From Nitrospinota bacterium (GTDB lineage: Bacteria; Nitrospinota; Nitrospinia; Nitrospinales; Nitrospinaceae), in the NCBI GenBank assembly GCA_029879645.1, contig JAOUPX010000012.1, forward strand, positions 1-45,463: a DNA stretch of 45,463 nt, given 5' to 3'. The notes under the pieces were generated by a model. The model searched no databases. It worked only from the letters and a program-made list of their open reading frames with translations, and was not told the origin of the DNA. The first letter of the stretch is position 1; every line of letters begins with the position of its first letter. Below are positions 9,417-18,056 of this stretch, one piece after another. A program made the position numbers and the translations under genes.

Positions 9417-10162
9417 GCGCCAGGCCAGTGGGTGATATTTTCAGTCAGGGCACTCTCATTGAAGGGCCACGCGGGTTGCTCGATGATGAATTCGGGATGC
9501 GATTCGGCAAATTCTTTCGCCGCGGCGGTTGGGTGATCCCAGGCCCAGTCTTTTTCGCCTCGTGGCACATCAAATAAGTCTTTCATCAGCCCATCGGTAG
9601 CCACAATATAAGAGTCCTTGGTCACTAAATCATGATAGGCCAAGAGTTCATCCGCCACATGTTGTTTAGAATGGTTGGAATCCAGAATGACCATGACGCT
9701 TTCACCGGGATTCACCAGCGACTTAACTTGTTTTACAACCTCGTCATCTGTTGAGCTACCTTCAATGAGGGTAATCAATGGGCTGAGTTCGTGAGCTTCA
9801 ACGGCAGATCGGTTATGCGGTCTGATTTCAATATCAACGCCTATGATGCGACCCTTTTCCATTGCTTTGCACAGACTGGCATAGTAAATCAGTGAGCCGC
9901 CATGCGCCACACCGGTTTCTATAATAACATCCGGTTTGACGCGATAAATTACTTCCTGGGTACGAATCATGTCCTCAGGCAATTGAATTACCGGTCGCCC
10001 CATCCAGCTGAAGGTATACTGGTATTTCTGGCTCCACCCTACCTTGGTCCATTCCATGGATATGAGTTCAAACGCTTTCTTGCTATGGAGAGGAAAAGTT
10101 TCCTGGTGGTCACCCTCTATGACGGTCAGGGTGTTATTGTCGGTATCAATGTTCAATTTCAT
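9395..10162 (-). CDS. CmcI-family (cephalosporin hydroxylase-like) methyltransferase
   Basis: 255-residue protein of the CmcI/rhamnosyl O-methyltransferase family. The SAM-binding region is ETGVAHGGSLIYYASL with a following GVDIEIRP acidic strand end. The segment VILDSNHSKQHVADELLAY is a family hallmark (metal-binding DxxH). Database names often say cephalosporin hydroxylase, but in polysaccharide clusters these are usually O-methyltransferases, so sugar O-methylation is the better inference here. Shine-Dalgarno AGGAA before the ATG at 10160-10162. It is separated by eight bases from the upstream methyltransferase. Confidence 0.85.
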   Translation of the reverse strand: MKLNIDTDNNTLTVIEGDHQETFPLHSKKAFELISMEWTKVGWSQKYQYTFSWMGRPVIQLPEDMIRTQEVIYRVKPDVIIETGVAHGGSLIYYASLCKAMEKGRIIGVDIEIRPHNRSAVEAHELSPLITLIEGSSTDDEVVKQVKSLVNPGESVMVILDSNHSKQHVADELLAYHDLVTKDSYIVATDGLMKDLFDVPRGEKDWAWDHPTAAAKEFAESHPEFIIEQPAWPFNESALTENITHWPGAWLKRIR

Positions 10163-10170
10163 GGAGGTTC

Positions 10171-11328
10171 CTAATCAAATAACTGGATATTTTCCAAGCC
10201 TGCCTGTTGCAGAAAAGCTTGGTTTTCACTTAGATAATTTGGATTCATCAAAATAACAGATTTAATATTTCTTGAGCCCAGCTCTTTGTAATCAATGATT
10301 GGATGACCGGTGCCTGGAATGAATTTCCCCTGTTTATTTGGATTCAGGTCCACCACGCATTCCAGCAGTTGGCAGTTGGGATCTACTAGATTGGCAAAGG
10401 TCACTCCTTTGGCACCCGCACCCCAGAGAGCGACCAATCCCTGTGATTTTAATCCTAGAATTCTTTGTTTCCAATTTTCCAGAATAGCATCCTCCGCTTC
10501 GCTGTAGGCCTGTGCTAACTTTAAGACATTGCTACTGCCAGAGTTGGTTTTTACCGGTGTTCCCACCACTGCTTCCAGCCATAGGTATTGATCATCAAAA
10601 ATGTGGTCCACGTGTGTGACTTCAAATCCAGAAACCTCAAACACCCGTCGTAGCGATTCGGCTGAAAATAAAGAGCAGTGCTCATAAAAGAAGTCCCACA
10701 CAACGCGGTTCCGGAAGATCCATTCAACACATGGAGTTTCAAAGTAGAGCCTCGCTCCAGGAGAATTACTCAACGCTTCCCGAACCGATTTCAATAGATC
10801 GAGTGGTTTTGGTACATGTTCGATGACATGTCTGCAAACAACAACATCTGCCGGGACTTCTGCGCAGTTGGAATCATAATACCTTTTTTCAAAATTTAAA
10901 CGGCCATCCATTAGATGGGCCGGGCCAGTATAGCTGGGATCAAAGCCTGTCCCCGTATTGTCCAATCCCTCTTCAATTAATCGGCGGAGAAATTGGCCCT
11001 GGCCGCATCCCACTTCGACGAAACGGCAATTCTGATTGCGTTCGTCTCCGAGAATTCTATCCACTAGTTGATTCAAATGGACCTGAAAAGTAGAAGAACA
11101 GGTTTGATTATTGTCATATTGGTCGCCATAGCTGAGTTTGCCAATATCAAAATCTGAAATAAAAACAAATCCACACTCCTGGCAACACATAATTTCAAGG
11201 TCGGCCCGGGTGATGGAGCGCGCCTCACTGGGACCACTCATTAAAAGATTCTGATGGACGGGGGTATTTTTCCTCGAAATAATTAGTGCGGTGCGTCTTG
11301 AATTGCAAACAGGGCACTCGGAACTCAT
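10171..11328 (-). CDS. SAM-dependent methyltransferase with N-terminal zinc motif and C-terminal C-methyltransferase domain
   Basis: 385 residues. The N-terminus has two cysteine pairs (CPVC at residues 5-8 and CCQEC near residue 48), as in zinc-binding leader regions of sugar C-methyltransferases. The middle has the SAM motif FVEVGCGQGQFLRRL, followed by VVCRHVIEHVPKP. The C-terminal third (LWGAGAKGVTFANL, then VVDLNPNKQGKFIPGT) matches the Methyltransf_14-type domain also found in the gene at 12766-14001. It is therefore a second C-methyltransferase-like enzyme in the cluster. Substrate unknown: a sugar, or a side chain added to it. The start overlaps the upstream TGA (ATGA). Confidence 0.85.
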   Translation of the reverse strand: MSSECPVCNSRRTALIISRKNTPVHQNLLMSGPSEARSITRADLEIMCCQECGFVFISDFDIGKLSYGDQYDNNQTCSSTFQVHLNQLVDRILGDERNQNCRFVEVGCGQGQFLRRLIEEGLDNTGTGFDPSYTGPAHLMDGRLNFEKRYYDSNCAEVPADVVVCRHVIEHVPKPLDLLKSVREALSNSPGARLYFETPCVEWIFRNRVVWDFFYEHCSLFSAESLRRVFEVSGFEVTHVDHIFDDQYLWLEAVVGTPVKTNSGSSNVLKLAQAYSEAEDAILENWKQRILGLKSQGLVALWGAGAKGVTFANLVDPNCQLLECVVDLNPNKQGKFIPGTGHPIIDYKELGSRNIKSVILMNPNYLSENQAFLQQAGLENIQLFD

Positions 11329-12242
11329 ATCGACTCCCTCTCAAGCGCTGCTTTCCACCATTGGATGGTGAGATCTAATGATTGATCCAGGTTGTACTTA
11401 GGTTGCCACCCCACCTCATTTTTTAGACGATTGATATCGGCAATAAACTCTGCGGGTTCATTGTCATTGGTTGGTCGCGCCCCAAATTGTATCAGATGGT
11501 CTTTACCAATTTGTTTTGAAATGGTTTTGATCATGTTTCTAACAGAGATACCTTGCCCGGAGCCGATGTTCACGGCTCCCGTTGCAGGGCTTTCCAATAA
11601 AGATACAAAAGCCCGGGCGGCGTCCTCAATATAAAGAAAGTCTCTTACCTGTCGGCCTTCCGAGCACTCAAATTCTTGATCTCTTAGTAAAGACCGAACG
11701 AGAGAGGAAACCAGGCGGGCAGGATGCTCGTGTGGCCCGAAAAGAAAAAACAACCTTCCCCAGGCATAGCTGATGTCAGATGCACCCGAAAAGGATGCCA
11801 GCAAGGAATACAAAGCATTTTTGCAGGCGCTATATGGGGTATTTGAGACGCATGGTGTGGTGTTTTCCGAAAGTAGCTTGAAGCTCCAATCATATTCCGC
11901 GCAGGTTCCCGCAAAAACGGCACGTTTACCTCCTTTATCCGCGAATATCCGCGTCAGAGCCAAGCTCGCCTCTACCCATTTGAAATTTTCCAATGACGTC
12001 CAATATTTCCCTTGTTCTACGTACCAAGCCAAATGCAACAGGTGGGAAGGCTTTATGTTGGAGAGCAATTGCTCTGTCTTCTCATTATTTAATAGGTCCA
12101 CTGGATGCCAATCCACACCTCGTAAAGGAATGTGACTGTCATCGAAGGCAGTTGCATGAACTTCATATCCTTTGTCGACAAGTAGCGGCAAAACGTGTCT
12201 GCCGACAAATCCACTTCCTCCTGTTACTAATACCCGCTTCAT
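11325..12242 (-). CDS. NAD-dependent epimerase/reductase (SDR) for a CDP-sugar
   Basis: 305-residue extended SDR beginning MKRVLVTGGSGFVGRHVLP, with Rossmann loop, LHLAWYV central motif, and a YSACK active site (YxxxK) in the middle. The open frame extends to 12302. The ATG at 12240-12242 is chosen because it forms a TGATG overlap with the RmlC-like gene and puts the nucleotide-binding strand at the N-terminus. Located directly after the dehydratase, C-methyltransferase and epimerase genes, it is the natural candidate for the final C4 ketoreductase of the CDP-deoxysugar pathway. A simple C4 epimerase is the alternative. Confidence 0.85.
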   Translation of the reverse strand: MKRVLVTGGSGFVGRHVLPLLVDKGYEVHATAFDDSHIPLRGVDWHPVDLLNNEKTEQLLSNIKPSHLLHLAWYVEQGKYWTSLENFKWVEASLALTRIFADKGGKRAVFAGTCAEYDWSFKLLSENTTPCVSNTPYSACKNALYSLLASFSGASDISYAWGRLFFLFGPHEHPARLVSSLVRSLLRDQEFECSEGRQVRDFLYIEDAARAFVSLLESPATGAVNIGSGQGISVRNMIKTISKQIGKDHLIQFGARPTNDNEPAEFIADINRLKNEVGWQPKYNLDQSLDLTIQWWKAALERESI

Positions 12243-12769
12243 CAGTTGAAGTCCGGATAGGATTGATCCCGCTCGGATATAATCTTGGGTTGCTCCGGCC
12301 AATTAATATTGAATACCGGATCGTTCCAGCGAATTCCGGATGCGGAGGCGGGAACATAGGGCGTCGACATCTGATAGAATACTTCCGTGTCGTCTTCCAA
12401 GGTTAGGAATCCGTGCGCAAACCCTTCGGGAATGTAGAACATTTTCCGGTTTTTGGCGGTCAACTCTTTTCCCACCCATTGTGTACGGGTGGGTGAGTCG
12501 GGCCGTAAATCTATAATAACATCAAATATGGCCCCCTGGGTGCAACGCACCAGTTTGGCCTCTTCATGTGGAGGTTTCTGATAATGCATTCCCCGCAAGG
12601 TTCCTTTTTTATTATTAAAGGAAATATTGCATTGGGCCAATTCAGAGTTCAGGCCGCGGGCTTTAAACTCTTCGCGACACCAGCTACGCGCGAATAATCC
12701 TCGCTCATCTTCGATCGGTTCAATATCAATTACGAAGGCTCCCTTGAGCTTTGTTTCGGTGAAGATCAC
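12242..12769 (-). CDS. RmlC-like dTDP-4-dehydrorhamnose 3,5-epimerase family protein
   Basis: 175-residue cupin of the RmlC family. It has the N-terminal IEPIEDERGLFARSW and the core segment GTLRGMHYQKPPHEEAKLVRC, which carries the catalytic His of RmlC epimerases. Later come FDVIIDLRPDSPT and YIPEGFAHGF. It should epimerise C3, C5 or both of a 4-keto-6-deoxy sugar. The neighbours are CDP-glucose enzymes, so the substrate is probably the CDP-4-keto sugar, possibly after C-methylation. The GTG start at 12767-12769 overlaps the upstream TGA (GTGA) and gives the normal family length. A longer frame reaching 12817 would add an unrelated leader. Confidence 0.88.
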   Translation of the reverse strand: MIFTETKLKGAFVIDIEPIEDERGLFARSWCREEFKARGLNSELAQCNISFNNKKGTLRGMHYQKPPHEEAKLVRCTQGAIFDVIIDLRPDSPTRTQWVGKELTAKNRKMFYIPEGFAHGFLTLEDDTEVFYQMSTPYVPASASGIRWNDPVFNINWPEQPKIISERDQSYPDFN

Positions 12770-14001
12770 GGCACGACCTCGACCTGTGGGATGGGCAGAA
12801 TGAACTTTGCTCCCCACTCTCTGGCATAAGAGAGTTGACTGATGATTTCATCTTTGAGATTCCAGGGAAGGATGAAAATGTAATCGGGTTTGGTTTTGGC
12901 GATTTCGTCTGGGTGCCGTACCGGAATATGGGTTCCCGGCAGGTAAACTCCCTGCTTATGTGGGCTACGGTCCACGGTGTAGTCAATAAAATCCGTGCGG
13001 ACACCGCAATAGTTCAATAAGGTGTTTCCCTTGGCAGGAGCGCCATAGCCAACGATTCGTTTTCCTGCCCGCTTGGCATCGATCAAAAATTCCAGCAATT
13101 TCCGTTTGGTTTCCCGCACCTGTTCATCAAAGTTCCGGTAGCCTTCCGGACAATTCAGCCCGGCTTGTGATTCTCGGGTTCGCAAAGCATCGATCGAATC
13201 AGTGATGGGTTGGGATTCATTCTCAGCGTGCCGGGCATAGATTCGTAACGATCCTCCATGGGTGCTCAATTCATCTACGTCGAATAGCGTCAGGCCATGC
13301 GCGGAAAAAACTTTTTCTACGGTGGAAAAAGAAAAGTATGAAAAATGCTCATGGTAAATGGTGTCGAATTGATTCTTCTGTATCAATTGTAATAAGTGGG
13401 GGAACTCCATGGTAATTACCCCCTGGGGTTTTAGGAGGATTTTTAATCCGGAGACAAAATCATTCAAGTCTGGAACGTGCGCCAGGACATTATTGCCCAA
13501 CAGGAGATCTGCAGACTTGCCCTCTCTGCTTAGAGTGGTGGCCGTGTCCTTTCCAAAAAAAGCCTCTAACGTTGGAACGCCCTTTTCACGGGCGGCCCTG
13601 GCGACATTCCCAGAGGGTTCGATGCCAATTACGGGGATATTTTTTTTAACAAAATATTGAAGAAGATAGCCGTCGTTGCTGGCGATTTCGACCACCCGGC
13701 TATCCGTGTTTAATCCGAAATGCTCAGTCATTTTCTCGGAGTAGGCGTTGGCATGTGCCAGCCAGCTTTCTGAATAGGATGAAAAGTAGGCATACTGATC
13801 GTTAAATATTTGATCCGGAGTTTCAAAGGATTCCAATTGCACCAGTAGACAGGCATCGCAGACATAAGCGTGAAGAGGATAAAAAGGCTCCATTTGATTC
13901 AACTGCTCGGGTCTCAAGTTGGCGTTGGATAGAGGTGACATACCCAAGTCGCAAAAACTCGTTTTTAATGGAGTGTTACAGAAACGGCAGTTTAAGTTCA
14001 T
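12766..14001 (-). CDS. NDP-sugar C-methyltransferase (TylC3/MtmC-like)
   Basis: 411 residues with the full three-part layout of deoxysugar C-methyltransferases. The N-terminal zinc site has CRFC (5-8) and CDAC further on, with the family phrase DLGMSPLSNANL. The central SAM domain has VVEIASNDGYLLQYFV. The C-terminal domain holds VGYGAPAKGNTLLNYCG and SPHKQGVYLPGTHIPV. Relatives such as TylC3 methylate C3 of a 4-keto-6-deoxy (often dideoxy) sugar. Here it follows rfbF and rfbG, so CDP-4-keto-6-deoxyglucose or its epimer is the likely substrate. ATG overlaps the rfbG stop (ATGA); its own stop overlaps the next GTG. Confidence 0.9.
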   Translation of the reverse strand: MNLNCRFCNTPLKTSFCDLGMSPLSNANLRPEQLNQMEPFYPLHAYVCDACLLVQLESFETPDQIFNDQYAYFSSYSESWLAHANAYSEKMTEHFGLNTDSRVVEIASNDGYLLQYFVKKNIPVIGIEPSGNVARAAREKGVPTLEAFFGKDTATTLSREGKSADLLLGNNVLAHVPDLNDFVSGLKILLKPQGVITMEFPHLLQLIQKNQFDTIYHEHFSYFSFSTVEKVFSAHGLTLFDVDELSTHGGSLRIYARHAENESQPITDSIDALRTRESQAGLNCPEGYRNFDEQVRETKRKLLEFLIDAKRAGKRIVGYGAPAKGNTLLNYCGVRTDFIDYTVDRSPHKQGVYLPGTHIPVRHPDEIAKTKPDYIFILPWNLKDEIISQLSYAREWGAKFILPIPQVEVVP

Positions 14002-15065
14002 GAATTTACCTGGTTTTGAAACGCCTCGATCTGATTTTCAGACAAAGCCTTGACGTTGCCACCGTCGTAATAGCATCGATACCATTCAGCTATCCACTTC
14101 AAAGCTAACTCCAGTTTCAAGGTTGGTGTCCAGTGAAGTTTTGATTTGGCTTTAGAGGAGTCCAGGCGGAGAGTGTAAGCCTCGTGAGGAGCATTGAGAT
14201 TTGTTTCGGTGGACCATTGGCCGGTTCCCCAGTGACTGACTAAGGTGTCAGCCAACCAGGAAACTGGTTTGGCGTCGGTATCGTCCGGCCCGAAGTTCCA
14301 CCCTTCTGAAAACTGTTCTCCTTTGGAATGCATCTTTTCTATCAAGATAAGGTAGCCGTTCAATGCTTCCAATACATGTTGCCAGGGCCGGATGGCATTG
14401 GGATTTCGAATTCGGGCGGAATGATTGCTGCTGAATGCCCTAACCAGGTCTGGAATCAAACGATCTTCCGACCAATCACCTCCACCAATTACGTTTCCTG
14501 CCCGGGCGGAAGCGATTGACACAAAGGAAGATCCCTGGTTAAAAAAGCTATTGCGGTAGGCTGAGACAATCAATTCCGCGCAGCCCTTACTGCTTGAATA
14601 CGGATCATGACCGCCCATGGGCTCGTTCTCGCGATAACCCCAGACCCATTCACGGTTTTCGTAACATTTGTCGCTGGTGACCACCAAGACCGCACGGACC
14701 GATTTGCAGGAACGCACCGCTTCAAGGAGATTTACGGTGCCCATCACATTGACTTCGTAGGTTTCCACAGGCTGCTCATACGAATAGCGAACCAAGGCTT
14801 GCGCCGCCATATGGATTACAATATCGGGAGCTGCCTCGGACAATGCCCTGCCAAGTTTTTCGCAGTCTCGGATATCGCCAATTATGGAATTCATTCCCTT
14901 CTCGACATCCGCCACATGAAATAAGGAGGGAGAAGTGGATGGCTCCAGAGCGTAGCCCACTACATCAGCCCCTGATTTCTTGAGCCACAGGCATAACCAG
15001 CTTCCTTTGAAGCCGGTGTGCCCGGTAACAAATACTTTTTTCCCATTCCAGAAAGAAGAATTCAT
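13998..15065 (-). CDS. rfbG: CDP-glucose 4,6-dehydratase
   Basis: 355-residue SDR converting CDP-D-glucose to CDP-4-keto-6-deoxy-D-glucose. The N-terminus FWNGKKVFVTGHTGFKGSWL is the RfbG signature (GHTGFKG loop). Other family features are HMAAQALVRYSYEQPVETYE, VTSDKCYEN and DPYSSSKGCAE, which includes the YxxxK catalytic pair. A longer frame reaches 15101, but the ATG at 15063-15065 forms a TAATG overlap with rfbF and gives the standard length. Second gene of the operon. Product feeds the C-methyltransferase and cupin epimerase that follow. Confidence 0.94.
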   Translation of the reverse strand: MNSSFWNGKKVFVTGHTGFKGSWLCLWLKKSGADVVGYALEPSTSPSLFHVADVEKGMNSIIGDIRDCEKLGRALSEAAPDIVIHMAAQALVRYSYEQPVETYEVNVMGTVNLLEAVRSCKSVRAVLVVTSDKCYENREWVWGYRENEPMGGHDPYSSSKGCAELIVSAYRNSFFNQGSSFVSIASARAGNVIGGGDWSEDRLIPDLVRAFSSNHSARIRNPNAIRPWQHVLEALNGYLILIEKMHSKGEQFSEGWNFGPDDTDAKPVSWLADTLVSHWGTGQWSTETNLNAPHEAYTLRLDSSKAKSKLHWTPTLKLELALKWIAEWYRCYYDGGNVKALSENQIEAFQNQVNS

Positions 15066-15832
15066 TACCATACTTTCCATGGAGCGTTTTGACTTTCCCA
15101 TAGTTCTTCTAAATGGATTCGGTCCCGAAGAGTATCCATCGGCTGCCAGAATCCATGATGTAGAAATGCTGAAAGCTGCCCCTCTTGAGATAACCGCTGT
15201 AAGGGGTCTCTTTCCCAGATCGTCCTGTCGTTATCAATGTAATCCAGCACTTTTGGTGAGAGCACAAAGAACCCTCCGTTTATCCACGAGCCGTCTCCCT
15301 GTGGTTTTTCCTCGAAGGAAGTTATTTTGTGGTTTTCCATGCTCATAGCCCCAAACCGGCCGGGAGGCTGGACCGATGTCACTGTAGCCAGGGTATTTTG
15401 TTGATTGTGAAACTTTATCAGATCGTTAATATTGACATTACTCAAACCATCCCCGTAAGTAAAACAGAAGGGCTCCTGATCAAGATAGGAGGCTACACGT
15501 TTCAGTCTTCCCCCCGTCATTGTTTTCTCTCCAGTATCTATAAGTGTCACCTTCCAGGGTTCTGCAGAATTTTCATGAATCTGCATGGAATTATCCGACA
15601 TATCAAAAGTCACATCAGAGTTGTGTAAATAGTAATTGGCAAAATATTCTTTAATTAGATAACCCTTGTAGCCAAGGCAGATTATAAAGTCATGAATTCC
15701 AAATGCGCTGTAGGACTTCATGATATGCCAGAGAATGGGCTTACCTCCGACTTCGATCATAGGCTTGGGTTTTAAATGCGTCTCTTCGCTGATACGCGTA
15801 CCCATTCCTCCCGCAAGTATCACTGTTTTCAT
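15065..15832 (-). CDS. rfbF: Glucose-1-phosphate cytidylyltransferase
   Basis: 255-residue nucleotidyltransferase making CDP-glucose from CTP and glucose-1-phosphate. It has the N-terminal AGGMGTRISEETHLKPKPM (the RfbF form of the GGxGTR...KP signature), GKPILWHIMKSYSAFGIHDF, FTYGDGLSNV and TGGRLKRV, all typical of RfbF. Length is as expected for the family. The ATG has a Shine-Dalgarno (AGAGG) on its 5' side. It is the first gene of the tightly packed run that continues to the left edge, with a 105-bp gap behind it. Confidence 0.95.
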   Translation of the reverse strand: MKTVILAGGMGTRISEETHLKPKPMIEVGGKPILWHIMKSYSAFGIHDFIICLGYKGYLIKEYFANYYLHNSDVTFDMSDNSMQIHENSAEPWKVTLIDTGEKTMTGGRLKRVASYLDQEPFCFTYGDGLSNVNINDLIKFHNQQNTLATVTSVQPPGRFGAMSMENHKITSFEEKPQGDGSWINGGFFVLSPKVLDYIDNDRTIWERDPLQRLSQEGQLSAFLHHGFWQPMDTLRDRIHLEELWESQNAPWKVW

Positions 15833-15907
15833 ATTACTGACCTCTGGACTTTACGATTGGAATCCTAATCACCATATATTGGTCTCGCAAAAATAATGGC
15901 AGGATAT

Positions 15908-15913
15908 ATTATA
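15908..15913 (-). promoter_or_regulatory. Possible -10 box upstream of rfbF
   Basis: A perfect TATAAT is read on the minus strand in the AT-rich gap between the FlaA1-like gene and rfbF, about 75 bases before the rfbF start. No good -35 hexamer stands 16-18 bases further upstream, so the site is weak evidence only. It would allow the O-antigen operon to start here independently of the upstream gene. Confidence 0.22.
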
Positions 15914-15937
15914 TATTGATGATTAATCAGGCTAATG

Positions 15938-17845
15938 TCAGGTAGGAATAGAAGGTTTTTTGACGTCCCAGAATTTAGGATTTACAGTATTTAAGTCCTG
16001 TCCGTTCCCCTCACCGATTGCCCAAAGAGTTTTAATGGTCTTCGCATGATCGCCGGTCTTTGCGACGTTGTAAAGAGCATCCAGTTTTGCTTCAAAATCT
16101 GAAATTTCAGGAGATTCGGTGTTCAGAATTTTGATTTTTTTGTGGAACGTGGGCACTGTGGTTTCATCGGGGTTGACCAGTTCCTCCTGGAGTTTTTCTC
16201 CCGGCCGGATTCCAGTAAATTTGATTTCGATATCCTGATCAGGAACGTAGCCAGCCAACTGGATCATCTTGCGCGCCAAATCCACTATTTTTACAGGCTC
16301 TCCCATCTCCAAAAGAAAGATGTTGCCGCCTTCGCCTATGGCGGCAGCCTGCATGATGAGCTGTGCCGCCTCGGGAATGAGCATGAAAAATCGTTCCATA
16401 TCGGGATGGGTAACGGTAACCGCCCGTCCTTCGCTGATCTGCTTTTTAAATAAAGGAACGACACTGCCGTTGCTTCCCAATACGTTCCCGAAACGGACGA
16501 TGATAAAGCGGGTTTTGCTTTTTCGTCCGATATGTTGAATGAACTTTTCGGCAACACGTTTGGTCATGCCCATCACACTGGAAGGTCGCACCACCTTGTC
16601 GGTGGAGACCAGAATAAATTTTTCGACACCAAATTTTTCTGAAGTTTCGGCAACGATACGAGTACCAATGACGTTGTTGATAACCGCTTCATCCGGATTG
16701 TCCTCCATCAGCGGGACATGCTTATGCGCGGCTGCATGAAAAACCAATTGAGGCTGATTCAAGGAAAAGGTGGTCTCAAGCTTTTCCCGATTAGTGATGG
16801 AGCTGAAAATAAAGGAAAGTCGAGTGGTCCCATGACCGGAGGGGAGGCTCGCTCGTAATTCGTAAAGATAATTTTCACATCGATCCACCATAACCAGTGT
16901 GCTGGGATTGTATTCCAATATCTGGCGGCACAGTTCGGAGCCAATTGATCCTCCCGCTCCCGTGACCAACACCCGCTTTCCCTGCATCAAATTTCTAAGA
17001 GAAGCTAAATCCAGAGATACTTGATCCCGGCCCAGTAAATCCTGAATATCGATGTTTTTGATCTTCGAAATGTGGACTTCTTTCGTGCTAAGGTCGGTAA
17101 TGGAAGCGGCTATTTTATATTTGACTCCACTCTGGGAGCAGATATCTATTATTTCTCCCAGGCTTTCATTGGATATAGTATTGGTGGCAATCAAAACCTC
17201 CTTGATATCTAATCCATTAGTTAAGTCGGGAATGCTTTGCCGGTCCCCCAGAACTTTTACGCCTGATAAGGAATTATTGAGTTTTTTGGGGTCGTCATCG
17301 AGGAACCCGATCACTTTATATTGCTGTGCAAATCTCTGAATATATCTGAGCAGATGGGCTCCTGTGTCACCTGCACCCAGGATAAGGACCGGTAAACGGT
17401 GGCTTTCATCCATTTTATTTTGGTTGGTCAGCTGTTCCCGGAACAACCTCCAACCCAATCGAGATCCACCAAGCATCATGATCAGCAGGAGCATATCGAT
17501 AATGATAACTGACCGTGGGATTAAAAAAGAGCGGTTGTATAAAAATGAGGTAAACAGCAGCAGGAATGTTCCGGTTGCGACTGCTTTAATGATCTGTATC
17601 AGATCTTCCAGGGTGGAATATTTCCAAAAACGGGTATAGAACCCAAAATAAAAATAGGCAATTGTGCGGGAAACAAGAACAAAACCAATCAGGCCGAAAT
17701 AGTTTTCCAGCGTTTCCGGAGGCAGGCTGCCTTCATATCTCAACCAGTAGGCGAAATATAAGGACAGGCATCCCAGAGCCAGGTCAAATACAAAAAGAGC
17801 GAGGCGTCTCGGTCGCAATTGATTTCCATAGAACGGAAAGTTCAA
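15938..17845 (-). CDS. Membrane nucleotide-sugar 4,6-dehydratase, FlaA1/CapD/PglF/WbpM type
   Basis: 635 residues. About four N-terminal membrane helices fill residues 15-130, a CoA-binding-like Rossmann domain follows with GAGDTGAHLL (157-166), and then comes the SDR domain with TGAGGSIGSELC (295-306). The STDKVVRPSSVMGMTKRVAEK segment has Met where classical SDRs have the catalytic Tyr, as in FlaA1/WbpM. This family converts UDP-GlcNAc to UDP-4-keto-6-deoxy-GlcNAc at the inner membrane. The start is TTG at 17843-17845, supported by a strong AAGGGGA Shine-Dalgarno six bases upstream. It stands 105 bp before rfbF on the same strand. Confidence 0.92.
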   Translation of the reverse strand: MNFPFYGNQLRPRRLALFVFDLALGCLSLYFAYWLRYEGSLPPETLENYFGLIGFVLVSRTIAYFYFGFYTRFWKYSTLEDLIQIIKAVATGTFLLLFTSFLYNRSFLIPRSVIIIDMLLLIMMLGGSRLGWRLFREQLTNQNKMDESHRLPVLILGAGDTGAHLLRYIQRFAQQYKVIGFLDDDPKKLNNSLSGVKVLGDRQSIPDLTNGLDIKEVLIATNTISNESLGEIIDICSQSGVKYKIAASITDLSTKEVHISKIKNIDIQDLLGRDQVSLDLASLRNLMQGKRVLVTGAGGSIGSELCRQILEYNPSTLVMVDRCENYLYELRASLPSGHGTTRLSFIFSSITNREKLETTFSLNQPQLVFHAAAHKHVPLMEDNPDEAVINNVIGTRIVAETSEKFGVEKFILVSTDKVVRPSSVMGMTKRVAEKFIQHIGRKSKTRFIIVRFGNVLGSNGSVVPLFKKQISEGRAVTVTHPDMERFFMLIPEAAQLIMQAAAIGEGGNIFLLEMGEPVKIVDLARKMIQLAGYVPDQDIEIKFTGIRPGEKLQEELVNPDETTVPTFHKKIKILNTESPEISDFEAKLDALYNVAKTGDHAKTIKTLWAIGEGNGQDLNTVNPKFWDVKKPSIPT

Positions 17846-18056
17846 GAAAAGTCCCCTTATATTCGATGGTCAATAGACAATCGATCAAGTCAAATGAACC
17901 CAGGATTCGGTCCAGAACGGAAGTGTTTGAAGTGTGATAAGTCACTCATTCAATTGGATATTATAGCAACAAACCCGCTGATAACCCAAGTTTAATAGGA
18001 CGTGGAGAAATTTTCCTGTGTAGCAAAAGCATTCAGGCTCAATGACTAAGTAAAAT

